From Persicaria tinctoria (taxonomy: Eukaryota > Streptophyta > Magnoliopsida > Caryophyllales > Polygonaceae), in the NCBI GenBank assembly GCA_037127255.1, contig JBANSL010000010.1:27608620-27672619 (forward strand): 64,000 nucleotides of DNA. The letters run 5' to 3'. The notes beneath the pieces are model-generated. The model made no database searches. It was not told the DNA's origin and saw only the letters and a list, made by a program, of their open reading frames with translations. The position numbers were made by a program, and so were the translations under genes. Shown here in pieces: positions 35,341-47,984 of the stretch. Within the stretch, counting starts at the first letter, position 1. Each line of letters begins with the position of its first letter.

Positions 35341-36688
35341 ATGGAAACCAGGGACGAAGAAGACGAACAGGGACGAAGAAAGATTTAGAGAGAGAGCAAG
35401 CGACAGGTGAGAGAGAACAGGGACGAAGAAGATGAAGTAGAGAGTGAGAGAGCAAGCGGCGCCCACGCCTTCCACCGCCGCCGACCTCACCCTGGGGCCG
35501 GCCTTCCACCCACCACACCACCGCCGAGGAATAGCCATCTCGCTGCAGCGATCCGTCGAACCAGGAAGGCCGACATTACTAGCCCCATCTCGCCTGGCTC
35601 ACACCCAAGACCACCCCCTATCAGCCTGACAACCAACCTTGGACAAGCGGCGGCGGAGAAACCCTTACCAACGCCCAGATCTGAGAAAAAGGCAAGAGCG
35701 AGGGAGAGGAGAGAGAACAACAACAACCCAGAGCGCCAGAGCCCACCTCTTCCACCGCCGGGCCGCCGGCCTTCCACCGCCGCCGGCCTCGCCCTGGGGC
35801 CGGGCCGGACAGCCCCGGCGACGCCCACGAACCACCACTACGAACCAAGGCACCCAAACGAGGGTTGACAATGCCTGTAATTTAAATTTATTTTTTTTGG
35901 CATAATAACCTAGAATAGCCGGTTTTGGGGGAGGGTTTACCTTGGCATTTTTGCAAATTTTTGGAAAAAATGGTATTCTTGCAAATTTTTCCAAAATGGT
36001 GGCATTTTTGCAAAGATTTTTGAAAAAGTGGTATTTAGTGTTATTTCCTGTTTTTTTTTTTTTTTGATTAGGTAAAAATTCGAAGGTCAGACAAGCCTGA
36101 CACATCGAGAGGCCAACCGAAGTCGGCAGACGGCGAACCGTCTAACATAGCACCTAAAAACAGAAATACAAATAACAGGCGAACGAATCAAACAGAAATA
36201 AACTCTACAACAAACGTTCCAAGAAGACCTAACACCCGAAGAGCTGAGGAAGCCGCCGAAGAACGCAGCCAAGCACCACCGAATAGTAGCACCGCGGGCG
36301 AGTAGTACAGCAGGAAACTAACTCCTGTGGGTAGTGCAGACGAGCTCTAAGGAAAACTCAACCCCGAATACGGAGTCGCCTTTGAGCGCACCACCTCGAC
36401 CCCAGCCAGACCCGACTACAGACTCCACGCCCCCCAACCAAGCAGAAGATCTCCTAGAAACATTGGAAGCAGAGCCGCAAACTGCTCGAACGGACCACCA
36501 TCAAGCTTTCACCTGCAAAAGTATCGACAAGCCCTTACGGGATTTTCTCAAACCCTTTCGGGTGGTTGTACTCAAAACCCTTTCGGGACAATATCAAGAA
36601 ACCGAATCGGGTTCTTGATAAAACCCAAAAGGATAGTTTCTCAATAACTTTAATTTTCCACAAAAGCAACTCGACATCCTTGAGCTCT

Positions 36689-36797
36689 AAGGACCCGAAA
36701 CTTGGGCCCTAAGGACCCGAAACTTGGGCCCTAAGGACCCGAAACTTGGGCCCTAAGGACCCGAAACTTGGGCCCTAAGGACCCAAACTTGGGCCCG
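36689..36797. repeat. 22-bp tandem repeat, about five copies
   Basis: Units start at 36689, 36711, 36733, 36755 and 36777 ('aaggacccgaaacttggg'); the last is diverged. It lies inside retroposon copy II. Confidence 0.85.
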
Positions 36798-37639
36798 AGG
36801 AATCCAAGGGAAGGGGACATGACGGAGGCCAAACCGGCGGCAAGCGGCGGCGGAATTCGCAGGCCACCGAGACCCCAAACCACAAGCAACATAGACCGAA
36901 ACTAACACGGGAGGACCAAGGTTAAGTAGGGTCGGATGAAAACCGGCCGACGAGAGGAGAACCACCCGACGCCGCACCACCCAACACCTAGAAATCGACG
37001 GGAAAGGAACCAGAAACCCCAAAATCGCATAAGCCCCAACCTAATTACTGAAAATGGAAGACCCAACACCCCACTCCCGAACGAAGAAAACCCTAGATCG
37101 GAATCTAGGACCCCAAACGGAAAGAAGGGAGGAATCACCACCACCAGTAGACAGGGAAGATCACAAGGGGGAGAAGTATCACGAATCGACGAGTTAGGCC
37201 GGAGGGACGCCCAACATCAGCGACCACGAACGGACGCCGCCTGAAACAACCAAAACCGGCCACGAGGCGCCACCGGAAATCGATTAGATGGAGGAGATCC
37301 GACACAAAGAGGAGATGGACGGGATTAGGCTCGAAGATTGGATACTCAGACTCAATTCACCCGATTTGTGATAGATTTTTCACAAACTCCCCCTCTATCT
37401 AAAAGAAGAGATAGGAGGGAGCGTTTTCTCTCTTTCCGTCCGGACTTAATACCCCGTATAGTCCTTCCACCAAAATGAATACATATAGGCGCGTGTGTTG
37501 GCAACAGGTGGGTCCATTTTCTTTTTTCTTCTTTTATTTTTATATTTTACCATTTTTTTATCTAACAATTATTATATTATTGCATTTGGGTCATAATTTC
37601 TTTCGTTCTTTTAAAAATTTGTCAATTTGACTGGATAAT

Positions 37640-38240
37640 TTTTCACATTTTACCGAATAATGTTATATTTTTTTTCCATCCAATTCAGATCAATTCTTTC
37701 GTTTTTTTTTCATCCAATTTTGATCAAATTTACCAAGTCCAATGAATATACTTACGATTTTATACGAATAATGCTTCATATTTCACTGAATAATGTTTCA
37801 CGTTTCACCTTTTATCAAATTATTGGGGTAATTGTAACCGTCGCATATTTTCATCCAAAAATTCATAAATTCTACCGAATAATTTGTTACATACTACCGA
37901 ATAATAATTTTTTTCCATTAATTTCAGATACAAGAAACCACAACTACCTAAACAATACTTACGATTTATACGAATAATGCTTTATATTTCACCGAATAAT
38001 GTTTTGTTGTGTAATTATGAATTTTGTTGTTGTTGTTCGTCACATATACCGACTAATAATGAATCAAATTTCACCAAATGATTGTCCAACTCATTACCCC
38101 AATAACCAAAAACTGACACATTCGTTTGAATAATTGACAAATAAATAATCAAATTATGCATCTCGAAAAACCTACATTAAATTTGACACATACACGTTTG
38201 AATAATTCTTTGTTATTCCACTGAATAATGCTGCAATCAT
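37640..38240. repeat. ACCGAATAAT motif-rich arm
   Basis: Opposite-strand counterpart of 32870-33620, hinting that the two large TIR elements are related. Confidence 0.5.
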
Positions 38241-38419
38241 ATATTAATTAAATGACAAATTCCATCCCTAACCCAATTTTTCCCATACCTTAGCACAAGC
38301 ACAAACCCCCCAAAAGCAAAAAAAAAAAAACGTCAAGGACAACCTTCAATTCAATCAATCCACATTAATCTAAACCCAGAAAACCTAAAATATTGTAGCA
38401 GAAAATTGAAATATAAAAA

Positions 38420-39190
38420 TTCAACCTTTCTTCAACAGTGAAGGGGCTACTGGGATCGAGAACAACCACCAAGCCCAGCCGGCGACATCCTCCTGTAGTC
38501 CTGTGAGGCGAAAGCATAACCGCCATAGGCGCCCCCGCCGATTCCACGTCTGAACAGCATCGCCCTTCTCCTGGATCTCGCCGCCCCCATCTCCCCTTCC
38601 ATCGGATGTAGCGAACAATGTTGGATCTCGCCGACCGGACCTGCAAAACCCTCCTTCTTCAAGATCGCCTGTATTGGATATCGCCGCCCCGCCGATTCCG
38701 CATCTGAACACCATCGCCCTGCTACTCCTTCAAACTCCCTCTTCTTCCTCTTCGTTCAGCCTCCATTTCGATCGGAGCCCGGACCTGCAAATCCTCCGCC
38801 TCTGGCTACGCAGTCCGATTTGGATTCCGGTTGTGGCCTCGCAATCGCCACCGCCGCCAGATGAATCGCTCCTCTCCATGTCCACAACCATCGGTCGAAG
38901 CCTCGCAATCCCCCCCCCCCCCCCCCCGGACTCGTCGTTGCCGGAAGCCAAGCCGCAGTCACCGGACTTAACCACAGTGGCCACCTTCCTCGCCCTATCG
39001 CCCTTCTTCGGATCCAAGTTTCGAGCCCTTCGCCTCCGCTTTGCCTCCTGGATCTACACGATGAAGAAGATGAGGGAGGTAGGGATTTATTTCCCAGATT
39101 TCACGCCCCCACCCATTCACACGCGCCTAAAGGAGGAGAGTAGTGGCGTTTTTCATCAATTGTGTGTGGGTTCCACCTGCTTTTAATTAT
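38420..39190. other. GC-rich interior with 154-bp-spaced duplication
   Basis: The segment 'cgccgattccacgtctgaac' (about 38537) recurs with changes at about 38691. Open frames on both strands are Pro/Ser- or Gly-rich and show no domain, so I do not call a gene. A C run (C16) is at 38913. Confidence 0.4.
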
Positions 39191-39266
39191 AAAAAAAAAA
39201 AAAAAAACCTTTTAATCTCCTCCATTCATCCACACCTGATCAACGGCTGAGAATTGTGCACAAGTT

Positions 39267-39401
<135 letters not shown>

Positions 39402-39895
39402 GGGCTCTTTTCGGTGAAAGAAATTTTACCATGTAACGGAGGGACAAATTTGAGTCATTAGATATAAAAGAATCAAGGGCCAGGATTTGTTTTAAAAGAA
39501 GCGTGTAACTACCTAGTATTTACATTTAGTAATAAACATGAATATTAGTTGGTTAAGTGCTTAAAACTTGTAACCACCAACTATTATTCACCAAATATGT
39601 TAATATTCATATTTAATGACATAATTATTCAAATTTAAGTTATTAAATATTCTTATTTTACAAACTAATACAAATTTACTATTGCATTTACTATTTGTAT
39701 TTAAATATAGGGTACACCAATTAAAGATACGGTTACACCAACTAGTATTCATATTTAATGTTAAATATAAATAATAGTTGGTTATACGGTTAATTGTTTA
39801 TTTTTTTAAATCAATCTCCTCCCTTCATTTCTTTTGATCCAAGAGTGCGCAATTGTCTCTCCGTTACATGGTAAGGAGTGTCCTCATAGGAAAGT

Positions 39896-39899
<4 letters not shown>
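39402..39899. mobile_element. Short TIR element in TA repeat
   Basis: Left 'gggctcttttcggtgaaag' with 'accatgtaacggaggga' is mirrored by 'ctctccgttacatggtaag' and 'gtcctcataggaaag' at 39857-39895. TA runs lie on both sides. Interior is AT-rich and non-coding. Confidence 0.65.

Positions 39900-39980
<81 letters not shown>
39900..39980. repeat. (TA)n microsatellite
   Basis: About 80 bases of uninterrupted TA. Confidence 0.95.
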
Positions 39981-39985
<5 letters not shown>

Positions 39986-40838
39986 AAATCTACCTATGGT
40001 CCCTGAACTTTAACCAAATGTTCAAACGAGTCCCTGAACTTTATTTTTGTTCATTGAAGTCCCTGAACTTTGATACTTTGTACACATTTGGTCCCTCTGT
40101 TAGTAAATTTGTTAAATATGTGTTAAGTAATGATATGGAATCAATGTATTTTTGTATTAATTATATGAGTTAGGTTACACAATTGTAATTGCCCGGTATT
40201 TGTTTTACTAAAGTAAAAAATTAAGCTTTTTTCTTATCAGAAGTCATCATATATAATAGAGTTTTCTTAAAACAAAGCATATTTTAATTTTTTTTTACCA
40301 AAAACACTTTCTATTTTTTTTTAACAAATCTTATAATTTTCCAATAATATTTTATTTTAATGACTAAAGTTTCCTTATTTAATTAAAAACAGAGTTTATT
40401 TCTTATAGCAAAAGTATAGTGTTTTTTTTAACAAAACACATTTTAATTTTTTTAATTAAATAAGAAATTTTGGATCATTAAAATACTTTTAAATAAAATA
40501 TCAACGGAAAATTATGTCATTTAGTTGGAATATAGAAAGTTTTTTTTTATTATAAAAAATATTTTTTAAAAACGTATATTTTTAATATAATATAATTTTT
40601 TTTACTTTATTGAAACAAATACCAAGCAATTAGATGTGTATAACCTAACTTATTCCATTAATATACCAAAATATATTGATTCTATATCATTATTTATCAC
40701 ATATTTTACAAATTTACTAACAGAGGGACCAAATGTGTACAAAGTATCAAAGTTCAGGGACTTTAATGAACAAAGATAAAGTTCAGGGACCCGTTTGAAC
40801 ATTTGATTAAAGTTCAGGGACTATAAGTGGATTTTCTA
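39981..40838. mobile_element. Foldback element with very long inverted repeats
   Basis: The left arm 'gggtaaaatctacctatgg' with three 'gtccctgaacttt' motifs is mirrored at 40690-40838. Pairing continues through 'taacctaac' (about 40155 and 40645) toward the centre, so nearly the whole 858 bases can fold as a hairpin. No ORF. Confidence 0.75.
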
Positions 40839-41608
40839 GTGATCTATGTTTAAAAAAAAATAAGTTCGAATTCTCTTGATATAAGATTGAGTTGCTATAA
40901 ATAATAGCATATACAACACCAAATTCAAATTTAGAGAGAGGAATCGAATTCAATAAAATTGAATTCTCTTTTTAAAAAAAATTATTTAGACAACAAGGGT
41001 CGGTGATATCGATAAACATGATTGCACCCAACAGAAGTATTTGGACGATAAACATAGTTCCTCCATATGCGGAAGAAGGGCTTGAAGTCAAGTAGAGCTA
41101 CTCTTAATCAAAGTCGATTCTCGCTTTTGTTGGGTGATATATTCCTCCAATGCGAAAGTATTTGAATGAGATGAGTTGAGGATAACCATTTGAATGAGAT
41201 AGATATTTTGGACGGTGGCTTGCTCCGAAAGTCCATGACTCGTGGTTGTGGAAGGGCTTGCTTGGTGTGCAAGATGACATGGTGAGTGCCCGTGTAATTG
41301 CCCAGATGCCGATTATCATTCCTTGCGAAAAGACAATGGTGGGCTGCATAGGGGCAAGGTGTATGAAGCTGCCCGTATATTAAGAAATCAATGGTGAATG
41401 GGTGGGAGATGCTTTGGAAGGGTGCCCTATTGCATAAGTGGTCATTTATCACTTGGATTGTAGTCCACAAGCGACAACAAACTGGAAGAATTGTGAAGCA
41501 TTAGAAGGATGAAGAAGCGTCATGGTGTGCCCTTTGCAAGAATATTGAAGAATCCAAATCTTACTTATGACGATGGATCTAAACGAAACAAAATCTAACA
41601 TGTTAGGG
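40839..41608. other. Unassigned sequence
   Basis: No recognised gene; 41100-41600 is more balanced in composition and may be old repeat. Confidence 0.3.
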
Positions 41609-43000
41609 ATGTAGACTAAGAACGAAGCCAAGCACCACCGAAAAATGTTATCGGTGGCAAGCGATACATCAGGAATTCATGTGGGCAGTGAAGACGAACC
41701 TCCAAGGGAGCTCCTTCTCGTACACGGAGTCGCCCCGTACACACCACCACGATCTCAGTTAGTCTCAACTCCGAGCGCCTGAACCCCAATGAAGAGGAAG
41801 AGCGCCTAGACACACCGAAGCGAAGTTGCACACAACCCAAGCAAAAACGCACCAATATGAAACGGACAAACCGAACATGGAAACTGATCAAGTCCTTTCG
41901 GGATTTAATTTAAGTTATTTCGAGTGGGATTTCAAGCCCTTACGGGATTTGTGGAACTTTTACAAATCATATATAAATATAAAATTGAGTATATCTATGT
42001 ATGTAAATAAAAGCATTTTTTTACATTGTACTTTTGCCTTGGCGTGCAATGCCAATAAAGCAGCCTTGTCTTGGTGGAAACTCGTGTTGGTATGGATGTG
42101 TTTAGTTTCGGTAGAAGCAGTAGTCCCAGACACTTTGTTGATTGAGATGATCATGACAGTGTCCGGAATTCCCGAAGATCCCTCATCTAGATGGGGGGAA
42201 CATCGCTTATCCACACTTCCCCAAAGAAGCACAGCGACAGTCTTGAGACTCACCAGTAATCTCGCCATTCACTTTCAACCCCTTCACTGTCCCATGCTTC
42301 CACGTGAATTGGCGTGAGCGATGCCAGAATCCTTCCGGTTTTATCCAAGACGATGTTTTTCCTTGGTTGTATCTTGTTTTTCCCATTCGTCGTTTTCAAT
42401 CCGGCTTATCGATTGAAGCAATCTTGCATGCCAAGGATATTGCACCTTCACGCCACCGCCAACAGATGCGGAAGAATGTCGACAGACAGGCGACAACGGG
42501 TTAACTGAAAGACACAAGCGATGATGGATCGCCTACACCAGTGACGCAGCGGAAGGAGAGATCGGCATGCGCCCACAACCAGATTGGAGAGGAGAAGAAA
42601 CATAAGTTGTTGGCGGAAACCAATTCAAGGCGGAAAAGGAGACATTAGAGGTTCCCAAAGAGGCTGAACAAGCCGACCGGCCAAGGAATCAAGCCATGGA
42701 GATCGGACACGAAACCAAGAATGACCCACGGAGGGATGAACAACGGCGACTTCGCCAGTGAGGCCCGAAGAGCACTGCTACCCTCAAAGAGGATGAATAG
42801 AGGATGGGTAAGAAGGCAAGCGAAGTCGAAAGTGCCGCAAGCCTGTTGGAGAAGAAAGTGCGAGGCAAATCCATCATGATAGAACTTTGGTGAGGAGGCG
42901 GAGAACCAAACCGGCAGGATGATGACTCATATTTATTTGGGGTTTTGTTTGGGGCTCCCTCTCTCTAGAAAACTAGATAAAGGAGTAAAATTCTTAACTC
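41609..43000 (-). mobile_element. Retroposon copy III
   Basis: Shares with copies I and II the ordered landmarks 'gccaagcaccacc', 'cggagtcgcc', 'aagtcctttcgggattt' and 'aagcccttacgggat', and ends near 'ctctctctagaaaactag' much as copy II ends near 'cctctatctaaaagaagag'. The poly(A) side is missing, so it is truncated or rearranged. Confidence 0.5.
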
Positions 43001-44108
43001 ATGGCTGCCTAAAAATGACTGTAAAAGTCAAGGAAAAAAAAAGAGTTATGGTACTTGCCAAAAGATCATGTTCAACTTCAACCCAGCATGAAGATATCGT
43101 TTTTTTCAGTCAGTCATAGGTTAAAAAGTTCAATTTCATTTTTCCTTAGCTTTATCCATTTTGCTATTTTTAAAACCCATTTAACAAGTTTTTAAAGAAT
43201 GTTTATTTACAAAAGATAAAACTAGAAGTTGTGGAAGAAATTAAAGTGACTGCTCTTCATTTGTTTTTAGATAGCGAAACATAATAGTTAACCCTATGAA
43301 TCTAGTTTGTATTTAAGTTCAGATTTATTAATTAATATTCTAACAACTACCCTCATATATTCTTTTATTTTCTATTCAAAATTTATTCCCCCTAAATAAT
43401 TACATAATTTTAGCATAAGATAATCATATCTCTTAAGATGTTCTATTTTTCTCTCTCCTCATTTATACTCAGAGATGATATCATATACATATATTTATAA
43501 ATAAAATTTGATTTATTTTCTTTCCAATCCCTACTCTACAAACAAACATGAACTAAAACAACATACGAGTTGATCAAGGGTCGAGTTGGAACCTTGGGGT
43601 TTTTCCACATAATATATTTTCATGACAACGGATTCTTAGAGCATAACCAAAATACCATAAGAGCATCGCTTCCATAGGTTATATTACACTTATCGATATG
43701 TAAATCCAGCTATAACAAGAGTTTCTCCTTTTCGTGTATGATCAGTACTTGGGCAAAACCATATTCAAGCGATTCTCAATCACATCAATCAAACAAAAGT
43801 AGCTAGATGGATAATTTTAAATTATGTATATATTTTTCGGAATTTCAGGTTCATACCAGCATATACAAAACTAGAGATGGGTTAAGGTCCACTCCAACCC
43901 GTATTATTTTTAATTTTTTTTAAAAATAGGCAACAAGTCTAAAGGGGAATAATGGAATTATCAATTGTTTATTAGATTAAGGGATATATGAAAATTATAC
44001 ATTCACATATTTTGATAAAGTGAAAAAATAGAATAATAATTAGGATAAATGTATTTTTATCTGTTTTTTAATAAAAAGTATGAAAAATATCAAAATGACA
44101 TATATTCT
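43001..44108. other. AT-rich intergenic, nothing seen
   Basis: No coding or structured repeat recognised. Confidence 0.35.
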
Positions 44109-44519
44109 ATATAATACTTTAAAACAGAAGACATTGCTTATGTGTCGTCCTCCCCTTAATTGTAGCATTTTTTTCCAATTATAATTAAGTAACTTTTAAA
44201 TCAATTTTTATATTTAAGATTTTTACCTATTTACTAACAATTGGGTTTAATTTAAAACATTGAATTAAATCTAATGTCTACTATTAATTTCTCTTATTAT
44301 TTCTTTTTCTTTTTCTCTTCATCTCTTCACACATTTACATTTTCTCATTTTTATTTTTTTACCCATTTACTAACCATCTATATCTATATAATACTTTAAA
44401 ACAGAAGACATTGCTTATGTGTCGTCCTCCCCTTAATTGTATCATTTTTTTTTCCAATTATAATTAAGTAACTTTTAAATCAATTTTTATATTTAAGATT
44501 TTTACCTATTTACTAACAA
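44109..44519. repeat. Repeated Helitron-like 5' ends, two copies
   Basis: Two copies of a sequence starting TCTATAT...AATACTTTAAAAC ('cagaagacattgcttatgtg' inside) begin at about 44109 and 44381. A third continues at 48569 beyond the Helitron. The TC start and AT-rich head suggest 5' ends of related Helitrons nested in each other. Confidence 0.5.
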
Positions 44520-45914
44520 TCTATATCTAATATAATACTAAAACAAATGTTAATGATGTCACTTGGCAAACTCTCCTTAATTATAGACCTAAAAATCCCA
44601 TGTGGCGAATTTTTATGCCTCTTGGACCCACCTTAAATAATTAATTAACTTAATTATTTTTTTGAAAGCTATTAACTTAATTCTTAATTAATTCAATATC
44701 GTAGTTTAAATAAAAATTTGTTATTCAAATATATGAGATTTTATATGGGTCCTCTACGCAATTTTAAAATGTCAATAATTGATATTCAACCGAGAATGGT
44801 TATCAATGTTTATGTAACCCCATTGAAAATGTTTTTCTAATAGTTTATGGATATTTTCAAAATTTGGTTACCAATGCTAATACAATATTTTGATCTTATA
44901 TTTTAATGCAGTTTTTTAACTTTATTTAATTGAGTTTCATACTTGAATATATAATAATTTTACATTAGTATTTCAATCATTTCGTACAATATAATTATTT
45001 ATTTCATTTGATATTTCATGAAATAAATCAGGACCTAATGATTGTAGATGATAAAACTAATCATTTTAATCATGGAATCATTGATTGCTAATTTTATTTG
45101 ACATAATGTGTTGATTTCTAATAAGATGTTGAAACCAAACTAAATATGCGTACAACAAAACCAAATATTTTCACTATATCAGATTATAAGTTTAATCGAA
45201 ATGAAATAACTATTTTCCAATAAAAAAATAATTTCCAATAATATCATTTTTAAAAACCAATAAAAATATAATATTTCACAAAGTTTTTAGCTTCTTAAAA
45301 AACATGTCAAAAAAATAAAACGACCTATATTTTGAGACGGATGAAGCATTTTTTTTTAAGTTTATTATAAGAATATTTCTTCTGTCATTTTTATGTTCTC
45401 TCCATTCAAAAGTTCTTAAAACTCCATTCACCTAGAGTTTGTGTAATATGTGGTCGAACTACCAAATTATTTGGTCTTACCTTTCAATCCATTAACACAA
45501 CAGAAAATAATAGTAAAGGGCCACATTTTTATATCATGCCTCATGCATTTCAAATCTCAAACCCGACCCTGCTAGGAATGTGAGACATTGACGTTTGTCA
45601 CCTATATTATATATTGATATAATATAAGCATTATTTTTTTCATCCAAATTTATATTATTTTGTTATATCGCTTTCATATTATATATTATAATAGTATAAT
45701 ACATTTAATATATAATGTAAATAAATTATGGTAATATCGTCTATAAAATATAAGAGAAAATTCGCGCCGAAGGCGCAAATTTTGGCCCAATTAGCGAAAT
45801 ATACACGTTTTTGTATAATTTGCAAAACTATACATTCACTTGAAAAAGGAAAACCTAATTATCTCTCCATCCCAATTGTCGGGCTATCGCGCTCCCATGG
45901 ATCTGGCGCCGGCG

Positions 45915-46180
45915 GTGGTCTCTCCATGACACTAGTTCGTCCTCCCTCCCTCCCCTCGTTCCAGATCTGGCGCCGGCGAATTCGTCCTCCCTCCCTCCCC
46001 TCGTTCCAGATCTAGCGCCGGCGAAGACCATCTCTCTCACCTCGTTCCAGATCTGGGCGTCGATGAAGACGATGGCGCTCGTCCTCCCTCTCCCTGCCAC
46101 TTGTTCGTCCTTCCAGATCTGGCGCCGGCGAAGACCATCTCTCTCACCTCGTTCCAGATCTGGGCGTCGATGAAGACGAC
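45915..46180. repeat. CCAGATCTGG-containing repeats
   Basis: Five occurrences of 'ttccagatct' followed by 'ggcgccggcga' or 'gggcgtcgatgaagacga' at about 45960-46155, in a degenerate tandem arrangement. No gene recognised. Confidence 0.6.
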
Positions 46181-46615
46181 GACGCTCATCCTCCCTCTCC
46201 CATGCTCCTCTTCCGCCTCTGCTTCTCCATTGCTGACAGCCTATGGAAGGATGTCCATTGCAGATGTTTCACGACACCGGTGAGGCTTGGCCAGTTCTTA
46301 TCCCCGAGGAAGAGATCTACCAACTGGCACCCGTCACTAAGGTGCTGACTCTTTCTTCTCAGCATCTTCAATTTGTTGTCTATTTGGTTATTTTCGGTGC
46401 GGCATTTCGTCGAGCACCTTTCAGGCGTCTGTTTTTCGAGCATCTTTGTTTGCCTTTCGACCTCGCAGAATTGAGCTTAGTTTCTCTCCCGATTCAGTGG
46501 AGTGAGCATCTTTGTTTGTCGTTCCATTGCTGACAGCATCTGTCTACTTTTTGTTTAGAATAGGTTTACTTGGTTTTATTTTTTTTCTGAATACTCAGTT
46601 TGACAACTGCAACAG

Positions 46616-46985
46616 ATATTTATACCTTATGGACGTGTTGAAGATGTATACCTCATGCGTGATGACCGGAGACAGAGTCGAGGTTTGCTTTGCTTTTTTC
46701 TCGAAATTCAGTTTTCTGAAGGATACTACTGTTGCTGTTTTAAGATGCACTCTCATGCTTTCACTGGGTACCTCAAATATTCATATGGTTATCTGTTCTT
46801 CATTTTGTCTAATGTCAAGTGAGATACATGATGGCTCACTCACAACCCTCAAATGCTCACTGTCTTTCTATCATGCCTAATTTGCATCTCACACTCATCT
46901 TGTAGGATGTGGATTTGTAAAGTTTTCTCAAAGAGACTCTGCAATGGCAGCCATTAATGCTCTTAATGGCATTTATACCATGAGG
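46616..46985 (+). pseudogene. Captured FCA-like RRM2 exons
   Basis: Two exons with intact splice sites: 46616-46682 (after ...caacag, before gtttgc) and 46906-46985 (after cttgtag, before gtaagta). Phases join correctly (G|GA). They encode 'PYGRVEDVYLMRDDRRQSR' then 'GCGFVKFSQRDSAMAAINAL' and 'NGIYTMR', the RNP2-distal and RNP1 halves of an RRM that closely fits the second RRM of the flowering-time RNA-binding protein FCA. The first part of the RRM and all other FCA domains, including the WW domain, are absent. Introns appear retained, so the capture was from genomic DNA, not mRNA. Confidence 0.78.
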
Positions 46986-47304
46986 GTAAGTATATTGTGA
47001 GAATGACAATGTTGCACTAGATTGTAATCTTGCTTGGTTGTTCTTAACTTTTAATTTAAGTTTCTGATTGCTATTAGAGGTGAGAAACATGGATATGATT
47101 CTATTTAGATTGTTGAATCATTCATATACTCTTGTTTAATGCATGAGCTGACGAGCTTAGCATTTTGATTCATCCACTTAGGGTGTCTCAATCATGTTAT
47201 TACTGATATGGTGGTCTGATAAGTGATAACAAAATCGACAAGGTCTTATTTGATAAGTTGGCCTTTTGGCTTAGACCAAACGCACTACTAGAGCATTGGT
47301 TAAT

Positions 47305-47756
47305 GCTTGAGTCCTTAAAAACTGGTTTGTTTCTTAATGCTGACACTGTTTTTATGTATATTTTTTAGCGCTGATATCGTTTTTAGTTTGATATTATATA
47401 TGTAGGTATATATGTATGCTTGAGTCCTCAAAAATTGGTTTATTTTTTAATGCTAACATAGTTTTTATGCGTATTTTTTAGTGTTGACCTCTATTTTAAT
47501 TTGATATTATATATGTAAGTATATATGTATGCTTGAATCCTGAAAAATTGGTTTATTTTTTAGTGTTGACATCGTTTTTATGCGTATTTTTTAGTGCTGA
47601 CATCGTTTTTAATTTGATATTATATATGTAAGTATATATGTATGCTTGACTCCTTAAAAATTGGTTTATTTCTTAGTGCTGACATCGTTTTTATACGTAT
47701 TTTTTAGTGCTGACATCGTTTTCATGCATATTTTTGTGTAGGTATATATTTGCTGA
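47305..47756. repeat. 113-bp tandem repeat, four copies
   Basis: Units start at 47305, 47418, 47531 and 47644 ('gcttgagtcct...'). Inside each, 'gctgacatcgtttttatgcg' appears once or twice. Confidence 0.88.
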
Positions 47757-47984
47757 CATCGTTTTTGCAATATAAGAGATGGATGAGGAAAGAGGTCAGC
47801 ATTGTCGGCGTCGAAAAATTCTTTGTTTTAATTGTTTACCGTTATTCTTTGTTTCTCACTACCAAAAATAAAATAAAATATTCGTTTTTTTTTTTTGTAG
47901 AACACTCCTTTGTCTCTTTGTTCGCCCCCTTTTATATTTTTAATGACTTAATACGTCAAATATATTGATCTTCGATGTCATTGT

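Larger units (their letters stand above)
34095..36050. mobile_element. Pack-type TIR element with captured gene fragment
   Basis: The left arm (34095-34195: 'gggttatttgcac', 'gcaaaaataccactttttt') is answered by an inverted right arm (35925-36050: 'ggcatttttgcaaa', 'gaaaaagtggtattt'). It sits inside the poly(A) tract of retroposon copy II, so the flanking duplication would be T9 and cannot be read uniquely; a 9-bp duplication fits Mutator-like elements. Contents: FLA fragment, 64-bp repeat and GC-rich DNA. Confidence 0.55.
34087..37463 (-). mobile_element. Retroposon copy II with 17-bp target duplication, split by a Pack-type element
   Basis: Flanked by cttccaccaaaatgaat at 34070-34086 and 37464-37480, identical. 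The poly(A) end appears as T runs at 34087-34094 and 36051-36065, divided by the inserted TIR element. Sequence from 36066 to 37463 resembles copies I and III. No ORF with a recognised domain was found; it may be a non-autonomous LINE-dependent unit. Confidence 0.72.

Noticed and set aside
34921..35435. Three overlapping 150-codon frames as genes
   Set aside because: Fully explained by the 64-bp repeat having no stops; no start context or family support, so kept only as an observation.
38365..39186. Several overlapping frames on both strands as a protein gene
   Set aside because: Pro/Ser- and Gly-rich, equally open on both strands, inside a transposon; no domain.
41960..42317. Frames of 102-163 codons on both strands
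   Set aside because: Lie in retroposon copy III and show no recognisable protein pattern.
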